Assembly (NCBI GenBank): GCA_010645155.1
Contig: JAAGOF010000104.1
Span: forward strand, 2,201,522-2,265,521
Source: Tigriopus japonicus
Taxonomy: Eukaryota; Arthropoda; Copepoda; Harpacticoida; Harpacticidae
Length of the DNA: 64,000 nucleotides
Reading direction: 5' to 3'
In this document: one piece after another, positions 1 to 11,084 of the stretch
How positions within the stretch are numbered: the stretch's first letter is position 1
Layout of the letters: every line of letters begins with the position of its first letter
Program-made: the position numbers and the translations under genes
The notes under the pieces: generated by a model
The model's input: the letters and a program-made list of their open reading frames with translations, nothing else
What the model was told of the DNA's origin: nothing
Database searches by the model: none

Positions 1-331
1 CGAGTGGTAAAGAGAGAACGAGTTCACTGATCAAGTGGTAAGACGGAAGTGTATTTCTGTATGTCAAAAGCTCATAAGTAAACGGCTGAATTGCTTACGC
101 AAGGACATCATGACATCAACATTACAATGTGGTTACAAATACATCTCAGATGCACAATTATTTGCACGTCTGAAGCCCCAGTCTCATTGACGGGGAATGA
201 TCCTGAAAAGTGGTCGTGGTAGGCTTTTATACCATGGCACTGAGTAGCCAACACACAAACTGATGTACTTGAGGTGAACGGAGCTTGCTCCTAATACCGG
301 TATTGAGTAAGCAAAGCATGCTAGTTGGATA
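1..331. other. Unassigned sequence at left edge
   Basis: No coding region, RNA gene or repeat that I can name. The short reading frames here have no recognisable motif. The stretch ends at the 8 bp target duplication of the MITE that starts at 340. Confidence 0.5.
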
Positions 332-339
332 GTACGAAT

Positions 340-637
340 TAGTGATGGGTTTCGAACCGGGAGTGCTGCCATTTTTTACTCGGAAGTTTATCATTGTTGA
401 TTAGGGCAGGTTGTATTGAACGTTTTCAAAAAGACCTAAACAGGGACCAATTTGGCAACACTCGAACTAGTTCGATTTCGAGTTCCATCAGTAGCTTTAC
501 TTTTGGATTTCGAGTTGGCAGTGCTGCCATATTTTATGACGTCTCTAGTTGAGAAGATTAGTTGGGGGTCAACTTTTTGACCTTAAAATCCAAAGTGGCA
601 AAACTCGGCCAAAAATCCAACTCGAAACCCATCAGTA
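340..637 (+). mobile_element. MITE-1 copy 1, hAT-type, 298 bp
   Basis: The ends are imperfect inverted repeats: TAGTGATGGGTTTCGAA on the left, and a right end whose complement reads TACTGATGGGTTTCGAG. The flanks are GTACGAAT (332-339) and ATACGAAT (638-645), an 8 bp target duplication with one mismatch. Eight-base duplications and TAGTG-type ends are typical of hAT transposons. There is no coding capacity, so it is non-autonomous. A second copy of exactly the same length lies in reverse orientation at 37935-38232. Confidence 0.88.
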
Positions 638-645
638 ATACGAAT

Positions 646-1697
646 GTCCATGGTTGAACTGATTTTCAGGGTTGAAAAATTGTAACGGAAGTCCCAAAAA
701 GGATAAGTTGGTCAACAAAATACCATATGCACCCACAAATGAAGGGAGGAATGGTCAAGATCCGACATCACTCGTTTCATTTTAATTGACGCCCTCGGGT
801 CGCCAATAAAATGAAACTCCCTCCGCCGGATTTTGGCCATTATTCCCTTCCTTTGCAGGTGCATAAATAGTATTTTTCTCTGTCTAACACAGAATTCCAA
901 ACATTGATTTTGCCAGTAGCCGTGGCATCCTGGTGACCCTTGACTTTCTATACTTCAGGTATATCTGCGCACAGAGTCACCTTTAACAATTTCCACCAAC
1001 AGATGTCGTGGCAAGGTTGTGAGTCTTTAGATATATTATATTAGCCCAAGCCGTCTTTGACGTGACACTTGTATCCAACGCAGATATCCTTCTTGAAGTT
1101 TCATTCTTAGAATATACAGCCTGAGTCATCTAGAGGTGATGGATCAAACAACTGTCGCCGTCGTCTGCCTGCTTAGCTAGAACTGAAAAGTCTCGAGCTG
1201 GTCTGTGGTGGGATCGAGCAAGGGCCCGTTACCACGTCCGTGTTAATTTTCCTACGTGATAGCGTTGAGTTAATAAAGAAATGCAATATAATTCGTATGA
1301 ATGTCGTTTTATTTACATAACTTGCAAAACAAATGTGCACAAGAATTCAATTGGCAATCATTTGATGCCCGATTGATGTCTCTCAAAGGTGTGACTGAGG
1401 AATTTGATTAAATTTTGTTTAACACAACCAAAACACACAGCTTCAATTCTCAGGGAAACATTAATAGGGCATTGAATGATTGCTTATTGATTCTTTGTTT
1501 ATTTCTGTTTTATATGTTATGTGAATGGATAATTTTAACCAAATGTTACAAAATCGCCACTAAAAGGAGGCAAAACAGGGGCAAAGGCTTTTGATTACAG
1601 AGCTACCCTCAACTTGAGGGCTAACAGAGAAATGACACTCCGAAAATATTGGTGAGTCACCAAGCCTGCATTGTGTGTGTGATGGGATTTGACATTG
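646..1697. other. Intergenic, mostly unassigned
   Basis: No gene is visible. The only structured part is the 50 bp segment at 1208-1257, which recurs inverted at 7888-7937. The remainder is ordinary AT-rich sequence up to the Ty3 element's target duplication at 1698. Confidence 0.5.
1208..1257 (+). repeat. 50 bp segment repeated in inverted orientation at 7888-7937
   Basis: The sequence GTGGGAT...AGGGCCCGTTA...TTAATTTTCCT matches the reverse complement of 7888-7937 with about four mismatches in 50 bases. No similarity was noticed on either side of it. It could be the end of an interspersed repeat, or terminal repeats of a larger composite element. I cannot assign a family. Confidence 0.6.
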
Positions 1698-1701
1698 AAC
1701 A

Positions 1702-1784
1702 TATGGCGTGTGAACTCGACGAGTGCTGAGAAACGAGTGAGGGGTCAGAAGCTGATCAGCTTAATCTGCTAGCTGATCGCTACA
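1702..1784 (-). repeat. 3' LTR of the Ty3 element (83 bp)
   Basis: In element orientation it starts TGTAGCGATC and ends CGCCATA. It is identical to 5563-5645 except for one C/A difference. AACA target duplication lies immediately outside at 1698-1701. No TATA box is evident inside this short LTR. Confidence 0.92.
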
Positions 1785-1790
1785 CCACAA

Positions 1791-1802
1791 CCCCCCTCGA
1801 AG
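1791..1802 (-). other. Polypurine tract of the Ty3 element
   Basis: On the minus strand the sequence just before the 3' LTR reads TTCGAGGGGGG followed by TTGTGG and then the LTR start TGTAGC. A G-rich purine run in this position is the usual plus-strand primer for LTR retrotransposons. Confidence 0.7.
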
Positions 1803-1838
1803 AATTTATTCAAAATAAGCACAAAAAACAAACAAACA

Positions 1839-4637
1839 TTATTTTGAAAGAAACAAAAGTCGACCGCGTTGAGAAACTTCAGGTTCACAAATCCCGGGGA
1901 GAATATCATGGGATCGGAATGCGGGCTTCAATCGATCTAGCGAGACAGAATCAATTTTCCCATTCATATCCAACACGTAATAGTCGGCATGACGCTCAAT
2001 GACACGAAAAGGGCCCGTATAAGGCGGAGTAAGTGGTGGAGACACTGAATCCAGACGAACGAAAACAAACTTTGAATTGGATAAAGCTGAAGAGGAATAA
2101 GGCGAAGAAGTGCCATGACGTTTTGGTTGGACAAAAGGAAATTCCTTTAATCTTCGATGAACATCTCGAATGAAGGCTCCGCCGGTCGGTGGATTGGGAC
2201 TCGTGTGGAAGAAACGACCAGGAATTCGAAGCGATTCTCCAAAAGTAGCTTGGGCTGCCGAATAACCCAAATCCGGTTTAAAAGCCGCTCGAAGGCCAAG
2301 CAGAACGAGTGGTAGTTCGTCATACCAATCATTTGATTTCTCAAGTTTGGTCATTAAGGAGGCTTTTAGAGATCGATGGAAACGTTCCACAAGCCCATTG
2401 GCCTGAGGATGGTAAGACGTGGTTCGAGAAGATTGAAATCCGAGAAGACGGCTCAATTCTCGCCAGAGACCCGATTCGAACTGACGCCCGCGATCAGTGG
2501 TTATCACTTCAGGGATTCCAAAACGAGTAATCCACCCGTGAACAAGTGCGCAAGCACATTCTTCGCTTGTCATATTTGACATAGGCACCGCCTCAGGCCA
2601 ACGCGTCCATCTGTCTACCATTGTAAAGAGATATCGAAAACCCTTCGAAGATGGCAAAGGTCCGACAATATCCACATGTAGATGTCCAAAACGTCCAGAT
2701 GGAGGGTCAAAATCCTGCAAGGGATGACGAGTATGTCGAATGACTTTAGAACGTTGACATTGCTCACAAGCTCTTACATAGTCACGAATCTCTCTTTTCA
2801 TGTTATGCCAAACGAATTCGGATTGAATTGCTCGAGTAGTTGGCGCAATTCCTCCATGACTCAGGCCATGAAATATGCCTATAATCTTGAGAGTCCAAGA
2901 ACGAGGAACCACGGGACGAGCACAACCAGTCGAAACATCGCACAAGATAGAAACATTGTCACGCTCCACGTATTCACTCTTAATACTTGTGATAGCACCA
3001 GGCAGACCTTGTATAAATGGATCTTGTGACTGACAATCGGCAAATTCTTCCCAATTGATGTGTGTCCCAGACACAGAGTTTATTCGGGACAATGCATCAG
3101 CCACAAGATTAATTTTACCATCAATATGCTGAACATCAGTTGTGTATTCAGCAATGATGGAAAAGTGCCGTGATTGTCTGTCACGCCATGCCAGACCTTT
3201 AGAATGGATAGCAGTCACAAGAGGTCTGTGATCTGTGAAAATAGTGAACGACGTTCCCTCAACAAAATGTTGAAAATGGAGGATTGCATCTTTCACTGCT
3301 AGTAGCTCCCGATCGAATGCACTGTATTTCTTCTCGGCGGTAGAAAGGACACGGGAGTAAAAAGCCAAAGGCTCCAATCCATTTGCAGATTTCTGCCCCA
3401 AAACCACTCCCAAGCCAGAATCTGAAGCATCTGTGGTGATTGAAAGTGGAAGATCGGTCCTAGGAAAAACCAACAAGGTGCGTCTGGATAATGCCGATTT
3501 TAGACGATCAAAAGCACTTCCGTGTGATGACAACCACTTGAAGGGTACTTTTGGTTTCAGTAGATTTCTGAATGGATGAACTAGCATAGAGCATCGTGGA
3601 ATAAACCGATGATAATAATTAATAAGCCCTAGAAGCTTTTGCAGACTTTGAACGTCTTGTGGTGGAGGGTAGTTGATAATATCTTGTACACGATCAGGAA
3701 GAGGCTCAATCCCAGATGATGAAATCTTATGGCCCAAAAATGACAATTCGCTCACACCAAAGACACATTTCTCTTTGCTTACAATAAGGCCATAAGATTC
3801 CAGTCGACGGAAAAGGGATTCAAGATGTCGAAGATGCTCTGCTGGCGAAGAAGATGCGACTAAAATGTCATCGACATAAGCGAAAACTCCTTTCAACCCA
3901 CGAGTAACTTCGTCGATAAATCTTTGGAATGTTTGACCTGAATTTCTGAGGCCAAACGGCATCCTGATGTACTCAAATAATCCAAAAGGAGTGGTAATTG
4001 CCGTCTTATGTCGATCTTCTTCGGTCATTGGAATCTGATGATATGCCTTCACCAAATCAATCTTTGAAAAAATTGATGAGCCACTCAAATGAGAGGCAAA
4101 ATCGTGAATATGAGGCAAAGGGTATCGATCTGGGACAGTGCGATCATTGAGAAGACGATAATCTCCACAAGCTCTCCAGGATCCATTACTCTTGGGCACC
4201 ATGTGTAAAGGCGATGCATAAGGAGATGAAGACGGTTGAACTATCCCAAAGTTCATTAAGTCGTCATATTCTGCCTTGGCCAGATCAAATTTCATTTTTG
4301 CAAGACGCCTAGGGCGGGAAAACACCGGAGGTCCAGTCGTTTGAATGTAATGACGGACATTATGATTTATCCGCTCTGTTGAAAATGAAGGATTCAATAG
4401 TGATGGAAATCGTCCAAGCATCCGCAAATACATGCATGAGTTGATCGCCGTAATGTAATGAATGCCGGACAAATCGTCGTATTTGCATGGAACTTCAGAC
4501 AAAATTGAAGAGGCCAACCGAGAAGATTCCAACAAACGTTTATTTTTCAGATCCACCAAAAGGTAAAAAGAACGAAGGAAATCGGCTCCAAGAATTGGCA
4601 TTGACACATTTGCCACCACAAAACAGAAAAAATTCAA
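1839..4637 (-). CDS. pol: Ty3/gypsy Pol: protease C-terminus, RT, RNase H, integrase
   Basis: Open for 932 residues. The first ~25 residues carry the retropepsin C-terminal motif ILGADF; the protease active site lies upstream in another frame. Reverse transcriptase covers roughly 100-350 and has the catalytic box YVDD at 254-257. RNase H follows at about 395-520 (TTDAS with D403, E444, D469, D513). Integrase has the zinc-binding H590/H594/C624/C627 and the catalytic triad D656, D715 and E751, with 35 residues between the last two (DD35E). All catalytic residues I looked for are present, which fits the near-identical LTRs. The start at 4637 is only where the frame opens (TTG codon). The natural protein would be a Gag-Pro-Pol fusion reached by frameshifting, so no start is claimed. 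It makes cDNA from element RNA and inserts it into the genome. Confidence 0.93.
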   Translation of the reverse strand: MNFFCFVVANVSMPILGADFLRSFYLLVDLKNKRLLESSRLASSILSEVPCKYDDLSGIHYITAINSCMYLRMLGRFPSLLNPSFSTERINHNVRHYIQTTGPPVFSRPRRLAKMKFDLAKAEYDDLMNFGIVQPSSSPYASPLHMVPKSNGSWRACGDYRLLNDRTVPDRYPLPHIHDFASHLSGSSIFSKIDLVKAYHQIPMTEEDRHKTAITTPFGLFEYIRMPFGLRNSGQTFQRFIDEVTRGLKGVFAYVDDILVASSSPAEHLRHLESLFRRLESYGLIVSKEKCVFGVSELSFLGHKISSSGIEPLPDRVQDIINYPPPQDVQSLQKLLGLINYYHRFIPRCSMLVHPFRNLLKPKVPFKWLSSHGSAFDRLKSALSRRTLLVFPRTDLPLSITTDASDSGLGVVLGQKSANGLEPLAFYSRVLSTAEKKYSAFDRELLAVKDAILHFQHFVEGTSFTIFTDHRPLVTAIHSKGLAWRDRQSRHFSIIAEYTTDVQHIDGKINLVADALSRINSVSGTHINWEEFADCQSQDPFIQGLPGAITSIKSEYVERDNVSILCDVSTGCARPVVPRSWTLKIIGIFHGLSHGGIAPTTRAIQSEFVWHNMKREIRDYVRACEQCQRSKVIRHTRHPLQDFDPPSGRFGHLHVDIVGPLPSSKGFRYLFTMVDRWTRWPEAVPMSNMTSEECACALVHGWITRFGIPEVITTDRGRQFESGLWRELSRLLGFQSSRTTSYHPQANGLVERFHRSLKASLMTKLEKSNDWYDELPLVLLGLRAAFKPDLGYSAAQATFGESLRIPGRFFHTSPNPPTGGAFIRDVHRRLKEFPFVQPKRHGTSSPYSSSALSNSKFVFVRLDSVSPPLTPPYTGPFRVIERHADYYVLDMNGKIDSVSLDRLKPAFRSHDILPGICEPEVSQRGRLLFLSK

Positions 4638-4872
4638 AAATTGCTTGAACGATCAGCAGGACCCAACATTGTTGAAGGAACGAGCCGATGTGGAATAAAT
4701 GAAATTGAGGCCCCAGAATCCACGAGAAAACGAAGTTTGGAAATGGAATCCGTGATGAAAAAGAGCGATGATGATGATGTGACACCACCGCTTGGTGAAG
4801 AAATATTATTTGAAGAAGAACTGGATGATTTGGCTGTCGAGATGAAATTACGACAGCCATTGCTTAGTTTTT
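4634..4872 (-). pseudogene. Retropepsin-type protease segment, broken by a one-base frame change
   Basis: This frame lies -1 relative to gag. It carries the aspartic protease active site LVDSGAS, preceded by a serine-rich linker. It stops at a TGA (4636-4634), after which the flap and ILGADF half continue one frame away in pol. The break sits in a homopolymer at 4636-4640 (five T in element sense), so a single-base loss or an assembly error is the simplest explanation. Programmed frameshifting in the middle of the protease domain would be atypical. In an intact element the enzyme would cleave the Gag-Pol polyprotein. Confidence 0.75.
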
Positions 4873-4873
4873 T
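4867..4873 (-). promoter_or_regulatory. Candidate -1 ribosomal frameshift heptamer A AAA AAC
   Basis: In the gag frame the minus strand reads TA A AAA AAC. The heptamer is in the correct phase for -1 slippage, which leads directly into the protease frame. The gag frame, however, meets TAA (4875-4873) overlapping the first base of the heptamer. A ribosome would therefore terminate before slipping. Either this copy gained a stop by point mutation, or expression does not use this site. Confidence 0.55.
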
Positions 4874-5532
4874 TATCTTCTTTCACGAGGCTCAACAGTA
4901 GGACCAGTACATTTCTCCGGATCCAAGCACCTATGGGCTTTTTTACCGAAACGGCGATGGAACAAGGAGAGAAAGGGAGCCTTAATTGCAGAGACTAAAT
5001 CGCCTCGAGACGAGGCTGCAGAGAGATTCAGAGCATGCTCATAAAACTGATCCAAAGGCTGATCCACAAGAGTCGATAAGGACGCTCGAGCATGTTCGGG
5101 AAAGCCTCGAATCAATTTGTCCTTTATAAGGTAATCCTTGATGTCGTCAACTTCATCCAATAATGATTTGGCTTGTGCAAAAACCTCGACAAGAGGTAGT
5201 GAATCAGGGGCCAAATCCAGGAAAGATGAAATGCGTTGAGACGGTTTAACATTAAAGATCTTAAACAAATCGATCTTCAATGTTGAGTAAGGATCTTTAT
5301 CGGAATATTTCGGTATCAGGACAGAACCAGGAACTCTGGAGATGATGTCACTTCCAAGACGTGATACTACATGATCGAATTTGGTCAAGGAGGTCGAAAT
5401 ATTCCGAAGACGAAATTGCGACTCGCAAAGGGCAAACCATTTTTGAGGTTCATGACTCCAAAACACAGGAATTTTCACCGAAACCACTGAAGTATAATCT
5501 TCAATGGCAAAGCTTTTATCGTCGGTCGCCAT
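4873..5532 (-). CDS. gag: Gag-like protein of the Ty3 element
   Basis: It encodes 219 residues. The ATG at 5532 lies about 30 bases inside the 5' LTR, a normal gag position. The N-terminal part (SVKIPVFW, then KWFALCESQF) has the pattern seen at the start of capsid-type Gag proteins in mag-like elements of crustaceans and insects, by my recollection of such sequences. Near the C-terminus is HRCLDPEKC, a possible remnant of a zinc knuckle; a full CCHC motif is not present. The frame ends with a TAA at the gag-protease junction. It would form the particle core and bind RNA. Confidence 0.8.
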   Translation of the reverse strand: MATDDKSFAIEDYTSVVSVKIPVFWSHEPQKWFALCESQFRLRNISTSLTKFDHVVSRLGSDIISRVPGSVLIPKYSDKDPYSTLKIDLFKIFNVKPSQRISSFLDLAPDSLPLVEVFAQAKSLLDEVDDIKDYLIKDKLIRGFPEHARASLSTLVDQPLDQFYEHALNLSAASSRGDLVSAIKAPFLSLFHRRFGKKAHRCLDPEKCTGPTVEPRERR

Positions 5533-5550
5533 CTTGAAAAAGAAAAACTA

Positions 5551-5560
5551 GGGGTCACCA
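5551..5560 (-). other. tRNA primer-binding site of the Ty3 element
   Basis: Two bases inside the 5' LTR the minus strand reads TGGTGACCCC. The TGG start complements the CCA end of a tRNA, as expected for minus-strand priming. The tRNA species is not determined here. Confidence 0.75.
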
Positions 5561-5562
5561 AA

Positions 5563-5645
5563 TATGGCGTGTGAACTAGACGAGTGCTGAGAAACGAGTG
5601 AGGGGTCAGAAGCTGATCAGCTTAATCTGCTAGCTGATCGCTACA
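5563..5645 (-). repeat. 5' LTR of the Ty3 element (83 bp)
   Basis: It matches 1702-1784 with one mismatch, and the AACA duplication follows at 5646-5649. In element orientation it begins TGTAGCG and ends CCATA, directly followed by the primer site. Confidence 0.92.
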
Positions 5646-5649
5646 AACA

Positions 5650-5937
5650 CATAAAGTTATGTGATTCAAAACCAGAACTTGCGTTTTTTGGGAGTTAGTG
5701 GCAAAATTGCTCATTCAGCTGCTTTGATTGAACTAGAGCTATGTATGATGAATCAAGTCACTTGAAACCCTTGCTGCCAGATCAATGAAATGTGTTCAAA
5801 ACAAATCTCCTCAGACTGTACTGGAGTGATGTTTCTCTGTTAGCCCTCTACCCTCAACTTAATCTTGTTTTTTTTTTGGGTGCTAGGGTGAGAAGGTTGA
5901 GCCTCGCTCGGTCAGCAAAGCTTGCCATCACATCAAG
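5650..5937. other. Unassigned spacer
   Basis: No gene or repeat is recognised between the Ty3 element and the LINE B fragment. There is a short T run near 5870. Confidence 0.45.
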
Positions 5938-6108
5938 CAGATCTCCAAGCATATTGGTCATAACCTCACTATCATAGATGGTTTTACTGTCGACCTCAAA
6001 GGGATGGATGCTCTATTTTTCTCTGTGTTTGAAAAAGAGAAAAACGCATTTGAATTAGTCTTAACCTCCTGGATCACTCTACTTTCCTTCTCAAACTGAT
6101 CGGAATCC
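5938..6108 (-). mobile_element. LINE B internal fragment (171 bp)
   Basis: It is nearly identical to 15044-15214 in LINE B copy A, including that copy's subfamily differences from copy C (for example GTCGACCTCAAAGGGATGGA). The fragment is cut at both ends with no tail. It may have been moved by recombination or be a remnant of a deleted copy. Confidence 0.85.
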
Positions 6109-6779
6109 ATAGATCATTCAAATCTTACGAATGGGCAATTTCAAATCCTGCATCAGAATGGTTCTCCGTGTGCGGGTGTAGATTAACATCTACAAGTTTC
6201 CTTGAGAAAGGTCGGAGTTGGGACCTCTCTCTCCACAGGAAATTGTGTAACCACAACACCACATGTCCTCCCACAAAAAGATTTCTCCCGACAGCTTCAT
6301 ACAATCCCACGGGAAACAACTTATGACGTCTGAGGAAGCACCTACACCCAGTCCTTTCAAGAACGTGTTAGTACTAGCGTGCTAAATGGAGAGAAATGTC
6401 ACTCCCATGAGCAAGGATTTTGTTATGAACACAGTTTGCTGTTTCTCTGCTTCCCCAGTCATGCCGCCAAATTTAAAAATGCGTCAATAACCTCATGTGC
6501 TTGTGCTTTCACTCGAAATGCAAAAAGGGTTCCAAGCTCCATCAATGAGTTGGACTAAGTTCAAGAAATGTACTTGCAACTCAACCAACATGACTATGGG
6601 TCGAATTATTAAAAGTCAGAAATAATGTGTACCCAGAGGGTACATTCAAATATTAATTCAAGAGTACCAATCAAAACTTTCTAACCGTTTGACATTTAGG
6701 ACTCGTGCAACATTTGGTCAACCTGGCCCGCTGTCCAGTTGTATTTCAAAGCATAGATATGCATAGATAGGACAGGCTC

Positions 6780-6910
6780 TGTCACCTCTCCCTATGATTT
6801 TGTCGGATGATTCTGGGGTTAACTCCCTCCAGCAAGGAATGGTCAACTTTTGCAATCACTCGCCAACTTGGGCCTAAGTGTAAACAACGACAAAGAACGT
6901 TAAGACACTC
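6780..6910 (+). pseudogene. Short reverse-transcriptase relic of an unidentified LINE
   Basis: One frame reads LSDDSGVNSLQQGM...FCNHSPTW. After a one-base frame change it continues LSVNNDK. This pattern (x-DD, then about 25 residues, then G/W-L-x-VN-x-x-K) matches the catalytic core and following block of LINE reverse transcriptases. The Y/F-A before DD is changed to L-S. It is too short to assign to a clade. Confidence 0.45.
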
Positions 6911-7887
6911 AAGAGAAGAAAAAGCTTCAAATGCGTGTTATCTCATCTAAAAACCCAATAGAGAGGTGGACAGTTCCTCAAATCGGCACTAGGACGCCAC
7001 CTGGTTTCAGTGTTTCCAGTTTTTGAGGTGGTGACTTCCCTTCAGCACCATGTAAGATAATGCAATGCTCGGCCTTTTTGGTGGTCAGTTACTCGACTTC
7101 AGATCGATTTCAGAACTTGATTTCAGATCTATTCTCAACTTTCATTTGTTACCAAAATTGCAGCTTTCATCTTAAAATGGATTTCTCTTCAAATTTCGAG
7201 TCTTTTGGAGCTCAGCCACGATATTGTTGTGTTCAAAGAGTAAAAAGTCACACTTAGTAATCACAAATTGAGGCTAAATATTTACCACAAGTATCCACAA
7301 ATGTTTCTATCTCAAGATGGCGCTGATTGTCATTTTTCTCTTTGATGGAAGCTCAACTTTGAAGTTGAACTTTCAACTTCCTTAAGAAGGCTTGCTCTGA
7401 CGGCAGAGTTGTTCATTTTGAGAACAAGAGATTCCACCCTAGTAGGATGTGTTAAGGGCATACTAAATCATGTAAGCGCCATCTAGGAGAAGCAAATGCT
7501 AGTTTTCTTTAAAATCCTAATATAATCTTTGCTGGTCAGGCAGATTCAGCTTGTTATTCTGCTGTCAAATCTTTTTGGCTTAGAATCACATATTGATAAT
7601 ATACACTTTAAAATGATGCAACTATGAGAAAAAGACTCCAAATAACGTTTCTAATGAAGTGTATTATGGGTTAAAACTTTAAACCAAAAAAATAGCACTT
7701 AGTTGTAAACATTGAATTCCGACCTTTGGAAACTGCAAAAGAACTTCTTAATACCAAAACAACTTAGTGCCACCTGGCAAGCTTGCAACACTCATCTAGA
7801 TGACAAAAATGTTGGTTCTCGTTGAGATTCTCCATAAATTAACATTCATCCCAATTATATTGCATTTCTCATTAAACCCAGGCTATG

Positions 7888-7937
7888 ACGCAGGAAAATT
7901 AACACGGACGTTGTAACGGGCCCTCGCTCTATCCCAC
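7888..7937 (-). repeat. Inverted counterpart of the 50 bp repeat at 1208-1257
   Basis: It is about 92% identical to the reverse complement of 1208-1257, including the GGGCCC core. The flanks do not match beyond this segment. Confidence 0.6.
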
Positions 7938-10900
7938 TTCACGTAATACCGTCCTCCTTGTTCTACTTAGGGAGTTTACTTAATGGAGAGTCGATTGTAC
8001 CTGAAAAATTAGAGCCTCCATTGGGTTGAAAGCAAAAGCTCCAAAGGTCCTGGCATCAATCAAAAGATCATCAAACATTGGCTGAGGAATTAAGTGGAGC
8101 TGTCTGGAATTTAAAAAAATCAAGAAAATTAAAAACAGACTGACATCATTGCTGTTATGTACGACTACGGACAAACATGGGAAACCGGGAGAACAATGGA
8201 AAAGTTTATTCTATTGAATAACGAGGAAGAATGGATTAACCAAGACAGGAACGAAAGATTTAAATACAAAGGGGAACGCAAAAGACAAATGAGCGAGAGT
8301 ACTAGGAGAGAGCAAAACGAAACACAATACATAACAATTGCGATGATCATATAATCATTTTTTCATTTTAAATATTCAAAATGGTTTCCATTTTCACTTT
8401 CAGTCAAAGACTGACAAAAGATGTCTCAAGAAAATCTTTTCGAACAAAGAAAATAACTTGTCTTGTCTCTGGGTTCGATGGATTACTATCAACATATATC
8501 AAAAACAAACTCTTTAACACTGATTATTTCGAGTGGCCATTTTTTCTTTCCCTTCGCCACTGTGAAATATCTATTTCCATCTTGTTACCCTTTCATCCTT
8601 CATTGCTCTTTTACCCATTGAACTTTCAATGCAATAAAGTTTTTGCACCCCCAATTAACCGAAAAATGGCGTCCAAAAATATCACTTGGAAACGTTGCGA
8701 ACTGTTTTTTATCTTTCTTTAGTTTCAATGCCGTTGCTTTCGGAAATTATCATGAGTTGAAAAAATTAAAAGGTGTCTGCTGATATTTTTCGCGTCCATT
8801 AGACGAAAAAAGACAACTATACTTTTGAAAACGAAAAAAGAGGCCACTTGGGCAAAAAGTCCCCAAATGTGGATTTTAGCGCAAGCTTCAAAATTTACCC
8901 TTAGATGGCGCCAAAACAAGGGCAAAGTCATGAGAGAATAGAGCGTAGATATTTTTTAACTTGATGTGAACCTTAGTGGTTGAGACTAAAATGCCATTTT
9001 TCATCATAATTTCATCCTACTCGACCTTAGGAACAATGTCTAAAAGAAAGAATATCGCCAAGTCATACTGTTTGATCCTAAATTAAGGCCAAAGATTGCA
9101 TCAAAATGTGAAAGACTAGTTTCTGCCGCTAGATGTCATTGAATGTCATTTCATTGGTACGTGGAATTGCTGTTCAAGATGTTGGGCTTCCTCTGGACAT
9201 GTCTCAATATTTTTCCATTGAAGGCCAAATTTTCTTTCTTTGCAAAACTACTTGAAAACAAATTGATAGGTTTTCGTAGGGTTTCTGAGCAAAAAAAGCT
9301 CAAAATTATTTATTAAGTATATGAATAAAAGAAATACTCTCCAAGGAAGGTAGTGAAAATAAAACATACATTAAATAATTCAAACAATTAATACTTTTAC
9401 GAAATTTGGCCTACCAACGAGTGAGCGTCGGAAGATTTTTACAACCCTTGAAAAGTGGGACGATCAGGAAAAGTATATAAAAATTTGTCCAATCCTGCTT
9501 TGAATGCTGCTAGAGGATCAGCTACAACATATTCCCGACGAAGACTAATGGGCAAAAGATTGAACAATGAAGGAGCCCAATTAAGAAGAGAGGAAGACTT
9601 CATTGTCTGAACTAGCCTTGATTCCTTAGGATTTGGAGGTGCTCTCAGAGCGCACGTAAAATCTCTACGATCGCCACAATTGATCTCAAATCCTGGGTTA
9701 GGACAGAGCCCATGAATGCTCTTGAAAACATACAGTATCAGCAGATACCTTTTCTACCTTCTCTAAGTACTGAACAGCCCTAACTTCTGGAGCCTCTTCC
9801 AATACGAGAGCTCTCATTCCTGAAATGTTCCCATTGAAACATCTTTGGACCTGCTCGACCTTTTGAGAACCTGCCGAACTCATTGGAGCCCAAATGGGGG
9901 AAGTATATTCAAGATGCGGCTAAACAATCGACTTGTACAGAGTTAGCAATGCAATACTATCTCTGGCCTTGAAAATGCGATAGATCCAGCCGCACGTTTG
10001 AAATGCCTTCCCCACTTTCAACTGGATATGCTCATCTAACTTTACATCAACTTGGATTACAATTCCTAAATCCTTCCTACCTGCTCAATATCACAACCTC
10101 CTTGGCCTTTGAGCGGAACATCTAATTTTGACACCCCATACGTCATTGTGCGGAATTTCATCCCGTTCAATGCCATATTACTCTCGTCAACCCAAGAGTA
10201 GACTTTCTCCAAGTCATCAACTAGACTCCAACAACGGCATTTGAAGAAATACTGGCTTTTGTTCTAAACTTCTGGAGAGGAGCAATAAAGAGAATAAACA
10301 GGAGCGGACCTAAAATTGAACCTTGTGGAACACCTGACTTGACATCATACCTGCCACTAAAGGATCTTTCAACCTTGACTAATTGCTTCCTATCACTCAT
10401 GAAACTATCAATCCAATTCAGAACCTTAACCTGGATCCCAAACTCTTTGAGTTGATGGAGCAAAGGCCATGCATGATCTGCCTAATCAAGAGCCTTGGCA
10501 AAGTCAAGATAGACTACAACAACTGACTCGTGACTTTCAAGTCCGTCAATAATCTGTTCAATACGGTCAACCAATTGGGTGTCTGTACTAAAATGAGCTC
10601 AAAACCCATGCCGTCCAAAAGGAATTATCTCATGGACTGCCATAAAATCTACAAGCTCGAACTTCATGATCGTCTCAAATACGTTTGCCATACTGGATGA
10701 CAGGGAATTGGGCCCATAATTTCTTGGATGAGAATTATTTCCGCCCTTTTATATTGGAACAATATGAGCTACTTTCAATGAGGAGGGAAACCTGCCCTGA
10801 TCCAAGATGTGACGCATCAAGGAAGAGAAAACAGGGGCAAGAATCTGTGAACATTTCATTAGAAACTGAGATGTCACACCATCGGGTCCAGGAGAACCTG

Positions 10901-11084
10901 AGAGCTTTATGCTCTTGATGGCCTCAAAAGCATATTGAGTATATATATTTGTAAGGACGCAGAATATATAATTCTCTTTATCGACTTTTCCGATGATCGT
11001 AGCGTTGACCATGCAATGGTCAGTAAGTTTGTTGGTTGTAAGTTAAGATATGAAATTATATAAGAATAAAGGAAAAAGAAAAAA

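Larger units (their letters stand above)
1698..5649 (-). mobile_element. Ty3/gypsy LTR retrotransposon, mag-like, near full length
   Basis: The element reads on the minus strand: 5' LTR, primer site, gag, protease, RT/RNase H, integrase, polypurine tract, 3' LTR. The flanks are the 4 bp duplication AACA at 1698-1701 and 5646-5649. The two LTRs differ at one position out of 83, so insertion was recent. The LTRs are exceptionally short for Ty3 elements; the Bombyx mag lineage is known for LTRs under 100 bp. The domain order (integrase after RNase H) fixes it as Ty3/gypsy rather than Ty1/copia. There is no env-like ORF. Pol is open for 932 codons, but the gag-protease region has one frame change in a T run and an early gag stop, so this copy is probably defective. 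Clade placement rests on structure, not on a phylogeny. Confidence 0.93.
6112..9400. other. Gene-poor region
   Basis: Several short reading frames on both strands have low-complexity, AT-driven composition and no motif. Apart from the LINE RT relic near 6780-6910 and the inverted 50 bp repeat at 7888-7937, I see no structure that can be named. Confidence 0.5.

Noticed and set aside
2309..3029. Plus-strand reading frames opposite the Ty3 pol gene
   Set aside because: They are antisense shadows of the intact minus-strand integrase/RT frame and contain no independent motif.
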